Shown here one piece after another: positions 1 to 8,117 of a DNA stretch of 14,627 nucleotides. Source of the stretch: GWB1-39-12 sp964435575 (GTDB taxonomy: Bacteria; Patescibacteriota; Microgenomatia; UBA8517). The notes below the pieces were generated by a model that ran no database searches, was not told the origin of the DNA, and saw only the letters and a list, made by a program, of their open reading frames with translations. The position numbers and the translations under genes are program-made. The first letter of the stretch is position 1. Every line of letters begins with the position of its first letter. Where the stretch lies: the NCBI GenBank assembly GCA_964435575.1, contig CAYSZS010000025.1:1-14627 (forward strand), written 5' to 3'.

Positions 1-322
1 GGACTCTCGGGTGCGACTACTCTGTTATCCCCGGGGTAGCTTTTATCCGTTAAGCCCCAACCATTCCACACTGGTTTGGGGGATCACTAAGACCAACTTT
101 CGTTCCTGCTCCAGCCGTCACTGTCGCAGTCAAGCCGGCTTATGCCTTTATACATTCAGTACGATGTCCATCCGTACTAAGCCGACCTTTGTACCCTTGC
201 GTTACCTTTTGGCAAGGTACCGCCCCAGTAAAACTGCCCACCTAGCACTTTCCCTGTCGCCGTGTTCAGGCGACTTAGGTAAGTCTTGCCACGTTCCAAA
301 GGGAGGTATTACACGATTGAGC

Positions 323-424
323 ATGCGCTGCGCGCAAATAGTTAGTTGGTTAGTTAGTTCGTAGTTCATAGTAATTTTTCTTAACTACGAACCATGAACC
401 AATAACTACCTGTGTGCAACGCAC
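323..424 (-). repeat. Family A hairpin insertion at the 23S L1 stalk
   Basis: On the rRNA strand, helix 76 flanks are conserved (GAATAGGAGGGAG on one side, GTAATACCTCCCTTT on the other). Helices 77/78, which bind protein uL1, are replaced by a roughly 100-nt imperfect hairpin made of TAGTTAGTTGGTTAG-type sequence. Its terminal arms (GCGCTGCGCGC and GTGTGCAACGC on plus) pair with GU wobbles. It is almost identical to the insertion at 3066-3180. Confidence 0.8.
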
Positions 425-462
425 ACTCTCCCTCCTATTCTGTACAATTGGCTCGCACAAAA

Positions 463-506
<44 letters not shown>

Positions 507-624
507 GTGGAAGTAGGCCGCGTCTTCACAGCCAACGCAATTTCGCCGAGTAGAGGCTCGAGACAGTTGCTAACTCGTGACGCCTTTCGTGCAGGTCGTA
601 ACTTACACGACAAGGAACTTCGCT

Positions 625-939
625 CAAAAATAGTTATTAGTAATTAGTGACTAGTGATTAGTCAAAAAAACAACAAACTAACGCTTGTTTTATATTTGCA
701 CGCTTTTTTGCAAAACCTTATATCGCTATAAGGATCGGACTATATCATCTCCATCAGATACAAAATTATCTAACTGGAGTCTGACGTATAGTCTCTGAGG
801 ATTTTCTTAAATTTTTCTTTAAGAACCTTTCCTGCTGATTATCCGCACCTGTTGCTTTTTTACTCTATTTCAAGAGTAGCACGGGATACACCGGATTTTC
901 CAGCATATAGTCAGATTTTACTACGGCGGCGAATTTTCC
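625..939 (-). other. ORF-less group I intron in 23S rRNA (site L1931)
   Basis: The conserved helix-69 flank is split: the exon ends CTACGGT (940) and resumes AGCGAAGTTCC (624), matching E. coli U1931/A1932. P1 is visible: exon CTACGGT pairs with intron GCCGTAG (921-927), leaving the diagnostic U-G wobble at the 5' splice site. The intron ends in G (625), as omega-G should. P7 strands are GACTATACG (785-793, read on minus) and the S-element-like TATAGTCC (737-744). The length of 315 nt leaves no room for a homing endonuclease, and no ORF is present. The last 50 nt resemble the TAGTTATTAG repeats found elsewhere in the window. L1931 is a known bacterial group I site, for example in Thermotoga. 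Confidence 0.88.
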
Positions 940-1439
940 ACCGTAGGACTCTTATAGTTAAAGCCGCCGTTTACCGGAGCTTGAATTCAGAGCAGTCCGA
1001 TGTAACATCGGACCACCCATCCTCTTAACTTACCGGCACTGGGCAGGCGTCAGCCCGTATACTTCAGCTTACGCTTTTGCACGGACCTGTGTTTTTGATA
1101 AACAGTCGGTTAGCACTCTTTTGTTGTAGTCGCCTTGCGGCGACAGGACATCTTGCGAACTTACGTCCAGATTTTTTGCCGAGTTCCTTGAACCTCTTTC
1201 TCTCGCTCACCTTAGTCTTCTCGACCAGCCCACCTGTGTCGGTTTGCGGTACGGCTTACTTTGAATCTCACTGCGAGCCTTTTCTTGTAGATTGAATGGG
1301 ATGAAATTGTCCTGTTTGCACAAGACTCTGCATCGTTATTCGATTAAACGTATTAGCGGATTTTCCTGCTGACACTATCTTATAACTTACACCCCAAATC
1401 GTTATGGGGCTCCAACCATCCTATCCAGTCAACCCCCAG

Positions 1440-1572
1440 TTCTCGTCCGCAGGACGAGTACGCTGAATAATGCTGAAATTTACGCTGAAAAACGCTGAAA
1501 ATTCTGCGTCATTCTGCGTATATCTAACTTCCGCATATTTCTGCGCACTTGTCCTACGGACAAGTGGGCGAT
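1440..1572 (-). repeat. Family B hairpin insertion in 23S (near E. coli nt 1495)
   Basis: The insertion is built of tandem units reading ACGCTGAAAA on one arm and TTCTGCGTCA on the other, closed by CTCGTCC/GGACGAG-type and CTTGTCC/GGACAAG hairpins. It has no counterpart in standard 23S. Flanking rRNA resumes normally (CCGATGGATAACTGG before, AACTGGGGG after). A related element lies in the 23S leader at 3485-3640. Confidence 0.75.
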
Positions 1573-1799
1573 TCAAAATAAATACTGGAATTTTGACCAG
1601 TTATCCATCGGGTACGCCTTTCGGCCTTCCCTTAGGTACCGATTAACCCGCCCTCGACGAACGTCTGGGCGGAATCCTCGGGCATTCGGTGCTCCGGATT
1701 CTCACCGGAGTAGTACGCTACTCATACCGGCATTCTCACTTCCATACACTCCACCGTTTTTTACAAAACGACTTCACCGTATATGGAACGCTCCCCTAC

Positions 1800-1940
1800 C
1801 ATATCGCGCATAGCGCGAAAGATACTAAGATAATAGGATTCTAGTGACCAATCAGAATACAACATTAAAATCTTAACCTTGACTTATCACTTTTATCCTA
1901 CATTCCTAAAATCCTTCGTGCTACGCACGAAATCTCCAGC
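1800..1940 (-). repeat. Family C hairpin insertion in 23S helix 45 region (near E. coli nt 1170)
   Basis: The insertion lies between GGTAGGGGAGCGTTC and GTATGCCGAAGCTGG of the rRNA strand, the classic helix-45 position for intervening sequences in other bacteria. Its arms form a long imperfect hairpin (about 1827-1860 against 1880-1918). The AAGATA/TAGGAT/GTAGGATA vocabulary resembles repeats at 8118-8575 and 9851-9973. Confidence 0.75.
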
Positions 1941-1992
1941 TTCGGCATACAGCTTATCCTCGATAAATTTTCGGCGCCCACAACCTCAACCA

Positions 1993-2052
<60 letters not shown>

Positions 2053-2280
2053 AGGATGCGAACTTCCTTTGAAACTTAGCTGCAATTTAGAGGCCTTAGC
2101 TGAGAGTCTGGGATGTTTCCCTTTCGCCGCATCAGCTTAGCCCGATGCGACTGTTTAGCACGTTAGTGTACATCGTTATTCGGAGTTTGGTTGAAATAAC
2201 TCGGTTACCCTCGCTATCCCATTCAGTAGCTCTACCACCGATAACACCTGACGTACCACGGTCCCTATAGACCTTTCGGG

Positions 2281-2314
<34 letters not shown>

Positions 2315-2469
2315 TACCGCTATCCACAAGTCATCCGATGATATTGCAACATCAACCGGTTCGGGCCTCCTCCCGCACTTCTGCGGGGTTCACCCTGCTC
2401 ATGGATAGATCACCCGGTTTCGGGTCTGCCGCTTGGTACTAAACGCTCTATTAAAACTTGGTTTCCCTA

Positions 2470-2625
2470 TGCCTCCCCCCGCACCTAAATAGCATCTGAT
2501 TTTCCAAAATATGAATCCTAATTTCAATAAACTCAAACTATCCATAGAAAATTTAGCGTTGAAATAAGATAGAACTCAAATCAGGTAATATTTATGCTAC
2601 TTAGGTGCGGGGTTAAGCTGCACCA
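2470..2625 (-). repeat. Hairpin insertion in 23S (near E. coli nt 615)
   Basis: Strong inverted ends, CCGCACCTAAATAGCAT near 2478 and ATGCTACTTAGGTGCGG near 2597, enclose about 100 nt of AT-rich sequence. The flanks are normal rRNA (GCAGCTTAACC before; GGGAAACCAAGTTTTAA after). This insertion does not share the family A or B motifs. Confidence 0.72.
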
Positions 2626-2671
2626 AACGACAACTCGCCGGCTCATTCTTCAATAGGCACGCAATCACTCA

Positions 2672-2790
2672 CGCTCCGCGTTCGTTCGATTAGTTATTAG
2701 TTATTGGTTCATGGTTCATAGTGAATTTCTTTACCATGAACTCCGAACTATGAACTAACTAACCAAGCGAGTGCGAAGCACGAGCTCTTA
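2672..2790 (-). repeat. Family A hairpin insertion in 23S helix 25 region (near E. coli nt 545)
   Basis: This third family A element has arms GGTTCATGGTTCATAGT and a reversed counterpart ending in AACTAACTAACC. It extends helix 25, the second classic position for 23S intervening sequences. It is closed by a stem around GAGTGCGAAGCACG (2768-2782). Confidence 0.75.
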
Positions 2791-2840
2791 CGGTTTGTCC
2801 GCAAACAGTTTCAGGTTCTATTTCACTGGGCGTCCCGCCC

Positions 2841-2881
<41 letters not shown>

Positions 2882-3065
2882 TGCAAGTCGTATTTAGCCT
2901 TGGAGGATGGTTCCCCCAGCTTCTCCCGAAGAGTTTACATCGGGATACTCAGGAATTCCCTAGAGGTCAACTTAATTTTGCATACGAGACTTTCACTCTC
3001 TGTGGTCTATCATTCCAGATGGTTCTGCTATTAAGTCAACTCCCACGTTGGGCTCCTACAACCCC

Positions 3066-3180
3066 CTCGCACGCTGCGCGCAAATAGTTAGTTGGTTAGT
3101 TAGTTCATAGTTCATAGTAATTTTTCTTAACTACGAACCATGAACCAATAACTAATAACTACCTGTGTGCAGCGCACAAG
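3066..3180 (-). repeat. Family A hairpin insertion in 23S domain I (near E. coli nt 270)
   Basis: This is a near-identical copy of the element at 323-424, differing by a few substitutions and an extra ACTAATA unit. It is inserted between GGTTGTAGGAGCCC and GGAAAAGCCCAAACCC of domain I, with GCTGCGCGC / GTGTGCAGCGC arms like the first copy. The similarity of two copies in unrelated rRNA helices argues for recent spread. Confidence 0.8.
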
Positions 3181-3484
3181 GGTTTGGGCTTTTCCGCTTT
3201 CGCTCTCCGCTACTGACGGAATATCGATTGATTTCTCTTCCTCGCCCTACTTAGATGTTTCAGTTTGGACGGTTCCCTCTACCACAGTTATGTTCCGATT
3301 AAATCGGAACTTTGGCTGTGGAGTTACCAACTATGAAGTTGGTAGGGTTTCCCCATTCGGACACCGCCGGATCAAAGGATCGTGGCTCCTCCCCGACGAA
3401 TATCGCTACCATGTGCGTCCTTCTTCGGCAACTTGCACCAAGGCATTCACTGTCTGCGTTAATATCAGACTTATACCTCATGCA

Positions 3485-3640
3485 CAGCATGAGCACGCTG
3501 AAAGACGCTGAATAAATACGCTGAAAGACGCCGAAAATAGCTTCTGCTAACTTTAGTAAAATTTAAGCTATTTAATTCCGCGTTCTTCGGCGTAAATATC
3601 TGCGTGATTCCGCGCACTCGTGCTGCACACGAGTGGCCTT
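3485..3640 (-). repeat. Family B palindromic element in the 23S leader
   Basis: Tandem ACGCTGAA units (3493-3535) are mirrored by CTGCGTGATTCCGCG-like sequence (3585-3620), with a terminal CACTCGTG/CACGAGTG hairpin (3615-3635). It sits at or just upstream of the mature 23S 5' end, next to a CATGAAGT/ACTTCATG hairpin (3648-3678) that could be a processing stem. Whether it stays in the mature rRNA cannot be told from sequence. Confidence 0.65.
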
Positions 3641-3701
3641 ACTTTCCTCATGAAGTTAAGCATTAGCTCACTTCATGGTCTTCAGATTTCAAAGTGCGAA
3701 T

Positions 3702-3779
3702 ATAAAATAGTTATTAGTTAATAGTGATTAGTGATTAGAAAAGACTAATAACCAACTGCCATTAACTAACTACTAAACG
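3702..3779. repeat. Family A-like palindrome between tRNA-Ala and 23S
   Basis: TAGTTATTAGTTAATAGTGATTAG-type sequence (3707-3738) is followed after AAAAG by its approximate inverse (3743-3775). It has the same vocabulary as the 23S insertions and the tail of the 23S intron. No gene is seen here. Confidence 0.6.
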
Positions 3780-3781
3780 GG

Positions 3782-3855
3782 TGGACCTGGGCGGGGTCGA
3801 ACCGCCTACCTCCTCATTGCAAATGAGGTGTTCAAACCAGTTAAACTTCAGGCCC
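3782..3855 (-). tRNA. tRNA-Ala (anticodon TGC)
   Basis: The reverse complement folds as a full cloverleaf: acceptor GGGCCTG/CAGGTCC, anticodon stem CTCAT/ATGAG with loop TTGCAA giving TGC, and T arm GGCGG-TTCGACC-CCGCC. CCA is not encoded (ACCC follows). It lies just upstream of 23S, the usual spacer position for tRNA-Ala. A spurious reading frame on the plus strand overlaps it. Confidence 0.95.
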
Positions 3856-3918
3856 TTAATACCTTCGATAAACCAAACCCTCCGCAACTTACCTCTCACC
3901 TTTACGCCCTTCGGGCTA

Positions 3919-3970
3919 GAACTATTCGTTCACGGCTCGAGGAGCATTCGCAGGAGGGTCGTTTTGCTAT
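3919..3970 (+). repeat. 52-bp dispersed repeat, copy 1
   Basis: This stretch starts GAACTATTCGTTCACG and ends GTTTTGCTAT. It matches the reverse complement of 8862-8913 at 44 of 52 positions by eye, about 4.9 kb away. Confidence 0.75.
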
Positions 3971-3993
3971 TTTTAAATTTTAAAGTTGTAAAA

Positions 3994-4021
3994 CGAAAAA
4001 ATCCCGCTTTAAGGCGGGATT
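3994..4021 (-). terminator. Rho-independent terminator after the tRNA-Ile / Met-like pair
   Basis: On the minus strand, AATCCCGC and GCGGGATT form an 8-bp stem followed by six Ts. It separates tRNA-Ile and the Met-like gene from tRNA-Ala, so 23S with tRNA-Ala is likely to need its own promoter. Confidence 0.8.
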
Positions 4022-4176
4022 ACCTAATGAACCCAATATTCCCGTTCAAAACCCACACAATGCCTGCGTGTTATGGATTAAAATTATCTTTTGGATTCTC
4101 ATTAAGTAAACTGCCTAAAAAAGTAAAAAGAATTATATTACAATGCGCCATACCGCGTCAACGGGGAAAAAACGAG

Positions 4177-4252
4177 TGGGCCGTCCTGGGATCGAACCAA
4201 AGACCTCTTACTTATGACGCAACACAGTTACGACATGTTAGCTTTCAGCTGC
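4177..4252 (-). pseudogene. Degenerate tRNA-Met-like gene (CAT), 5' half unrecognisable
   Basis: The 3' half is tRNA-like: anticodon loop GTCATAA (CAT at 4214-4216), variable AGGTC, T arm TTTGG-TTCGATC-CCAGG, 3' acceptor ACGGCCC and discriminator A. The 5' half does not supply the required GGGCCGT acceptor strand or a normal D arm, and the anticodon stem keeps only four pairs. It may be a decayed tRNA, a recombinant, or an unusual tRNA needing repair. I cannot see a functional cloverleaf. Confidence 0.5.
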
Positions 4253-4293
4253 CATAGCGAAAACATGCGTACTCTTGCGGTCACTCTTTTTTG

Positions 4294-4365
4294 TGGGCAC
4301 GGATAGAATCGAACTATCTACTTCTTACTTATCAGGTAAGCGTTCTACCAGTGAACTACGTGCCC
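4294..4365 (-). tRNA. tRNA-Ile (anticodon GAT)
   Basis: A complete 72-nt cloverleaf: acceptor GGGCACG/CGTGCCC, D arm GTTC/GAAC, anticodon stem CTTAC/GTAAG with loop CTGATAA giving GAT, T arm GATAG-TTCGATT-CTATC and discriminator A. CCA is not encoded. It is the first intact tRNA of the minus-strand cluster leading toward 23S. Confidence 0.95.
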
Positions 4366-4445
4366 CCGTATGCAAGTTTTCGATATGTCAAACTTCGTTT
4401 GTCATCAGGAAAGCGGCAAGTCTGACTTGCCTGGGACGCCTGACG

Positions 4446-4473
4446 TGCTGTTTTACCAGTGAACTACGCACCC
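4446..4473 (-). pseudogene. tRNA 5'-half fragment resembling tRNA-Ile
   Basis: The minus strand reads GGGTGCGTAGTTCACTGGTA, close to the 5' half of the neighbouring tRNA-Ile (acceptor and D arm). No matching CGCACCC acceptor strand or anticodon arm follows. Instead there are hairpins such as GGCAAGT/ACTTGCC (4412-4430). It looks like a partial duplication. Confidence 0.6.
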
Positions 4474-4519
4474 AAACACGATTAATTTATCACAAATCCC
4501 GATATTTCTCAATCTAAAT

Positions 4520-4690
4520 CCCGTGTGTTTTGAGCTTTGGATTTGATAAGCGAGTTCAATGAGTTGCAAAAACTCGCCCCTTCAAGTGTTTGAAGGTAAG
4601 CTTTTTGCATTTACGGGCGAAGAAAATTCAACTCGAAAAACACTAGGGCGTCCTTTCTTGGTTCATTCTTTAGACGAGTAAAGAATGAAC
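4520..4690 (+). ncRNA. Duplicated structured RNA element, copy 1
   Basis: This 171-nt block is repeated at 11462-11631, nearly 90% identical by eye outside its variable hairpins. The structure shared by both copies has three parts. A closing stem pairs CCC-GTGTTTT-GAG with CTCGAAAAACAC-GGG. An internal hairpin is CCTTCAA/TTGAAGG (4579-4596). A 3' hairpin is GTTCATTCTTTA/TAAAGAATGAAC (4661-4690). The internal and 3' hairpins differ in sequence in the other copy but stay fully paired. GCGAGTT/AACTCGC also pairs. The strand is assigned because both copies lie 72-154 nt upstream of plus-strand genes; transcription from minus is not excluded. I do not recognise the family. Confidence 0.65.
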
Positions 4691-4748
4691 ATTTAATAAA
4701 TAAGGTGTAACATTTATAAATCAATAATTATTTTCTGATTTCCTAAGT

Positions 4749-4754
4749 TATAAT
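4749..4754 (+). promoter_or_regulatory. -10 element implying a leaderless mRNA for the TraG-like gene
   Basis: TATAAT ends 7 nt before the ATG at 4762, so transcription would start at or next to the start codon. There is no SD sequence before this start. No clear -35 box is seen. Confidence 0.5.
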
Positions 4755-4761
4755 AATAATC

Positions 4762-6978
4762 ATGGACGGATTGATAACCCTTTCCTTGAAGCTTCCTCGA
4801 AATACAGAAGTCACGCCTGAAGCTGCCAAAACTTTCCTGGCAGCTTTGACTCAGATAAATTATGTATCCAGTTTAAACAAGCTTCTAGGCAAAAAACCTC
4901 CGGCTTTTGCTCTGGAAATTGCACTTATAAATCAACAGATTTTTTTTCTAGTCACTTGTCACTTGTCACTTGTCACTTTTATCGAATCCCAAATCCGCTC
5001 AAATTACCCCTTAGCAATTATCAAAAAAGTTGACGACCCTTTGGAAAATCAAAAGCTTGAGATTCTTTACCTTAAACTTACGAAAGGAAGTTTTTATCCG
5101 ATACAAACTTACGCTAACTTCCAAGATGTGGATCCCTTGTCATCAATTCTTTCTGTTCTTTCAAAAGGAGGGCCGGATGAAATCGTAATAATTCAAATAG
5201 CGCTGGAGTCGATAACACCTGGCTGGCAGACACAGGGAGCACTCTTTGCCGAAAAAGGTACTAAAAATGCTGATGGAACTTATTCCCAAAGAACGGACGC
5301 AAGTATTATTAAGGAGAAAATTTCTTACCCAGGGTTCAGGGCTACTTTAAGAATAGCAGGCAATACGAATAAAACCCTGAAAGAGATCACTTCAACCTTC
5401 GGAGTCGTAGCCCGTGCCGACGCAAATTCTTTTTCGACTATAACACCCAATCGCTTTAATAAAATAAAGGAACTAAACGCCCTAAAAAACAGACGCGTAT
5501 CGGATAAGCAGGTCTTAAATATTATTGAACTGGCAACTTTATGGCACTTACCTAGCGAAAAAATAAAGGTTCCGGGAATTACCTGGGGAACATCCGTACT
5601 TTCAGAGCCTCCCGAAAAGCTTCCCGTTTCTGAAGCGCTTACTGATGAAGAAAAAAGAAAAATTAATTTTTTTGCTAAAACCCTTTATAAAAACAAAGAA
5701 ACAATTTTCGGCATAAAGACTCCCGACAGACTCCGTCACATCTGGACAGTCGGAAAGACCGGGACCGGAAAATCGACCATGATTGCCAATATGGCGATTG
5801 ACGATTTTAAAAAAGGCAGAGGCGTTGCCGTAATTGATCCGCACGGAGACCTTTGCGACGATATTTTGGACTACATTCCTGCATCAAGAATCAATGACAC
5901 AATTTACTTTAACCCGGCCGACCGAGACTTCCCTATTGTTTTAAACCCTTTGGAAGTCACCAATCGCGAGGAGGCGGAACTCGTCGCATCAGGTTTAATG
6001 AGCATTTTTACCAAAATTTGGGAAAATGTTTGGTCTGCCAGAATGGAATACATTTTAAGAAACTCATTTTTAACTCTGACCGAAATCCCCAATTCGACTT
6101 TGGCCGACGTTTTAAAAATGCTGGCAAACCAATCTTACCGTAATAAAATTGTTGCCAAATTAAATGATCCTTCGCTTATACACTTTTGGAAAGAAGAATT
6201 TGATAAAATGCCGGAAAGACTTCAGAAAGAAGCAATTGCACCCATTCAAAATAAAGTCGGACAATTCGTCACTTCTCCATTGATAAGGCGCATCATTGGC
6301 ACGCCTAAATCAACAATTTCTCTTGATGAAATAATCAACGGCCAAAAAATTCTTATCGCTAACCTTTCCCAGGGACGCCTTGGTGAGGATAACTCGTCAC
6401 TACTCGGTGCAATGCTTATCACAAAGTTTCAGTTAGCATCAATGCGACGAGTCAACATTCCCAAAGAAAAACGTATCCCCTTTTACCTTTATGTTGACGA
6501 GTTCCAAAATTTTGCGACCGACTCATTCATAAAAATACTCTCCGAGGCCCGAAAATTCGGACTGGCACTGACCCTTGCCAATCAATACATGGCTCAAGTT
6601 CCTGAGTACGTCCAAAAAGCAATTTTGGGAAATGTCGGAACTTTAATTTCTTTTGCAGTTGGCGCCGAGGATGCTCAAATAATTCATAAAGAATACGCCG
6701 AAGTCTTTTCCCAAAACGATTTGGTCAATTTGCAGAATTTCCAGATTGCGCTAAAACTCACGGTCGACGGTGTTGCGACAAGACCTTTCCTGGCCAACAC
6801 CCTCCCCCTTCCGGTCTCCCGAAATCAGAATAAAGATAAAGTCATCCGGGTTTCAAGGGAAAGATATGCCAAGAAAGTCAAAATAGATATAGGAAATAAG
6901 ATGTCAGATGTAGGAGTTAAGCCAGAACTTGAACTTAGCCAAGACGAATCTGAAAGGACAGTTTTTGAAGACAAGTAA
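4762..6978 (+). CDS. VirD4/TraG-like conjugative DNA-translocase ATPase
   Basis: The 738-aa protein is a P-loop ATPase of the VirD4/TraG-TraD coupling-protein and HerA-like group, which pump DNA or couple it to a type IV secretion channel. Walker A is GKTGTGKST at residues 331-339, followed by the family motif VIDPHGDLCDD near 358-368. Walker B is YVDEFQNF (577-584), with a TraG-type C-terminal segment around ARKFGLALTLANQY. The N-terminal 300 residues show no clear transmembrane anchor, unlike classical VirD4, so it may be a cytosolic version. The start at 4762 fits a TATAAT 7 nt upstream and has no SD. The next gene starts 9 nt after the stop, so the two are probably co-transcribed. Four tandem GTCACTT heptamers (4951-4978) lie in the coding region. 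No relaxase or other T4SS gene is visible here. Confidence 0.85.
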   Translation: MDGLITLSLKLPRNTEVTPEAAKTFLAALTQINYVSSLNKLLGKKPPAFALEIALINQQIFFLVTCHLSLVTFIESQIRSNYPLAIIKKVDDPLENQKLEILYLKLTKGSFYPIQTYANFQDVDPLSSILSVLSKGGPDEIVIIQIALESITPGWQTQGALFAEKGTKNADGTYSQRTDASIIKEKISYPGFRATLRIAGNTNKTLKEITSTFGVVARADANSFSTITPNRFNKIKELNALKNRRVSDKQVLNIIELATLWHLPSEKIKVPGITWGTSVLSEPPEKLPVSEALTDEEKRKINFFAKTLYKNKETIFGIKTPDRLRHIWTVGKTGTGKSTMIANMAIDDFKKGRGVAVIDPHGDLCDDILDYIPASRINDTIYFNPADRDFPIVLNPLEVTNREEAELVASGLMSIFTKIWENVWSARMEYILRNSFLTLTEIPNSTLADVLKMLANQSYRNKIVAKLNDPSLIHFWKEEFDKMPERLQKEAIAPIQNKVGQFVTSPLIRRIIGTPKSTISLDEIINGQKILIANLSQGRLGEDNSSLLGAMLITKFQLASMRRVNIPKEKRIPFYLYVDEFQNFATDSFIKILSEARKFGLALTLANQYMAQVPEYVQKAILGNVGTLISFAVGAEDAQIIHKEYAEVFSQNDLVNLQNFQIALKLTVDGVATRPFLANTLPLPVSRNQNKDKVIRVSRERYAKKVKIDIGNKMSDVGVKPELELSQDESERTVFEDK
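4951..4978 (+). repeat. Four tandem GTCACTT heptamers within the ATPase gene
   Basis: Four perfect copies of a 7-bp unit, just after a run of eight Ts (4940-4947), encode residues around FLVTCHLSLVTF. Because 7 is not a multiple of 3, gain or loss of one unit would shift the frame. Confidence 0.9.
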
Positions 6979-6987
6979 TTAATCTTC

Positions 6988-8040
6988 ATGAGCGATATTA
7001 AAGATAGAGAAGCTAATAATTTTCATTACGAAGAAATTATCAACGGCAGTGAAACCCGCATACTTACACTCCGGGATCTAACACCCTCAACCATTAAAAG
7101 GATTGCTGCGGTTTCTTTGGAAGGGCCTGATGAAAATACTGATGTAGGTCATGCATTTGCGAGAAGGTATGGCACAAGAGAATTTCTTACATATCTTGCA
7201 ACAATGCCACTCAACACCCCGATAAAATTTACAGAATCAACAGTCGGACTTCATTTTCCAAAACCAAAGGAGGATCCATTTTCTGCAAAAGCAACTACTA
7301 TTAACACTTTCAATTCCAAACAAGAATTTCTCAGAGGACACGCGAATGATATGGCTTTCTTAACTAACCGTTTATTAGGTAGGGTTCCTATAGAAAACTT
7401 GAGAGTGTTTTTACCTTCCTGGATTATTGGGGTGAATCAGATAACCAGCGCAAGTCCCGCAGATAGGAATAAGGAGATAGACACGATGATCGGCGAACAG
7501 GGGTGGATTGTAGGATTTTTGGGAATGGCTGCAAGCGGAATGGAAGAAAAGGAAATTCTTAAATATTTCGAAATATTTGAAAGAGATTATGGTGTAAAAA
7601 CGCTAAAAAAAGGTTGGCTTACAGATTCTAAAGGAATTAATCAACTTCCAAATATTATTAAAAGTACTCCTAAATTCCAGGGTGTTAGGTTAGACTTCGA
7701 CACACTCAATGAAATTGAAAGAAATATAGACTTTCTATATAAAATATTACCGGAAAAAAACCTCCCCCCATTAGATCCGAGGGAGATACGCGAACGCGCA
7801 CCTATTATTATCAAAATAGGCAGTATCATTTTTGTATTACCTTCAGAGCAGGAATATAATATACGCGAGGCTGTTCAGGCTGGCAGAAATAAGGCAGACA
7901 TCCACCGGACACCAAAGATTTCTGAACCTAGTGGCAAAATTTATATCGATCGTTTTATTACCGTATATCCTGATATCGAAGAAGTTGAATTTTACCCATT
8001 TGTCCCCTTTAAAGTCTATGATAAAGAAGCAGGACATTAA
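6988..8040 (+). CDS. Hypothetical protein in an operon with the TraG-like ATPase
   Basis: The 350-aa protein is not recognised. It starts 9 nt after the ATPase stop codon, without a clear SD, and is almost certainly in the same transcript, so a role as partner or accessory of the ATPase is plausible but unproven. It looks soluble: no signal peptide and no convincing transmembrane helix. The N-terminus is mixed and charged (HYEEIINGSETRILTLRDLT), the middle is helix-rich with a glycine-rich hydrophobic patch (GWIVGFLGMAASGMEEKEIL), and the C-terminus is beta-like and rich in aromatics (VEFYPFVPFKVYDKE). No catalytic motif was seen. Confidence 0.75.
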   Translation: MSDIKDREANNFHYEEIINGSETRILTLRDLTPSTIKRIAAVSLEGPDENTDVGHAFARRYGTREFLTYLATMPLNTPIKFTESTVGLHFPKPKEDPFSAKATTINTFNSKQEFLRGHANDMAFLTNRLLGRVPIENLRVFLPSWIIGVNQITSASPADRNKEIDTMIGEQGWIVGFLGMAASGMEEKEILKYFEIFERDYGVKTLKKGWLTDSKGINQLPNIIKSTPKFQGVRLDFDTLNEIERNIDFLYKILPEKNLPPLDPREIRERAPIIIKIGSIIFVLPSEQEYNIREAVQAGRNKADIHRTPKISEPSGKIYIDRFITVYPDIEEVEFYPFVPFKVYDKEAGH

Positions 8041-8117
8041 TTAGCAAAGATCATTACTATCTGAATTTGTGAAAAGTGATGTGAAAACTCTTGTTTAGCT
8101 TCAATGTACCGACGATA

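Noticed and set aside
4370..4445. Second hammerhead-like arrangement on minus (CTGATGA followed by GAAA)
   Set aside because: The CAAAC/GTTTG helix is separated from GAAA by seven unpaired bases, and no stem I abuts CTGATGA, so the core cannot form.
3781..4517. Two forward-strand reading frames of 158 and 80 aa
   Set aside because: They are translated antisense of tRNA-Ala, the Met-like gene, tRNA-Ile and the tRNA fragment (tell-tale GGVEPPTSSLQ, VLGSNQRP and GTDRIELST peptides).
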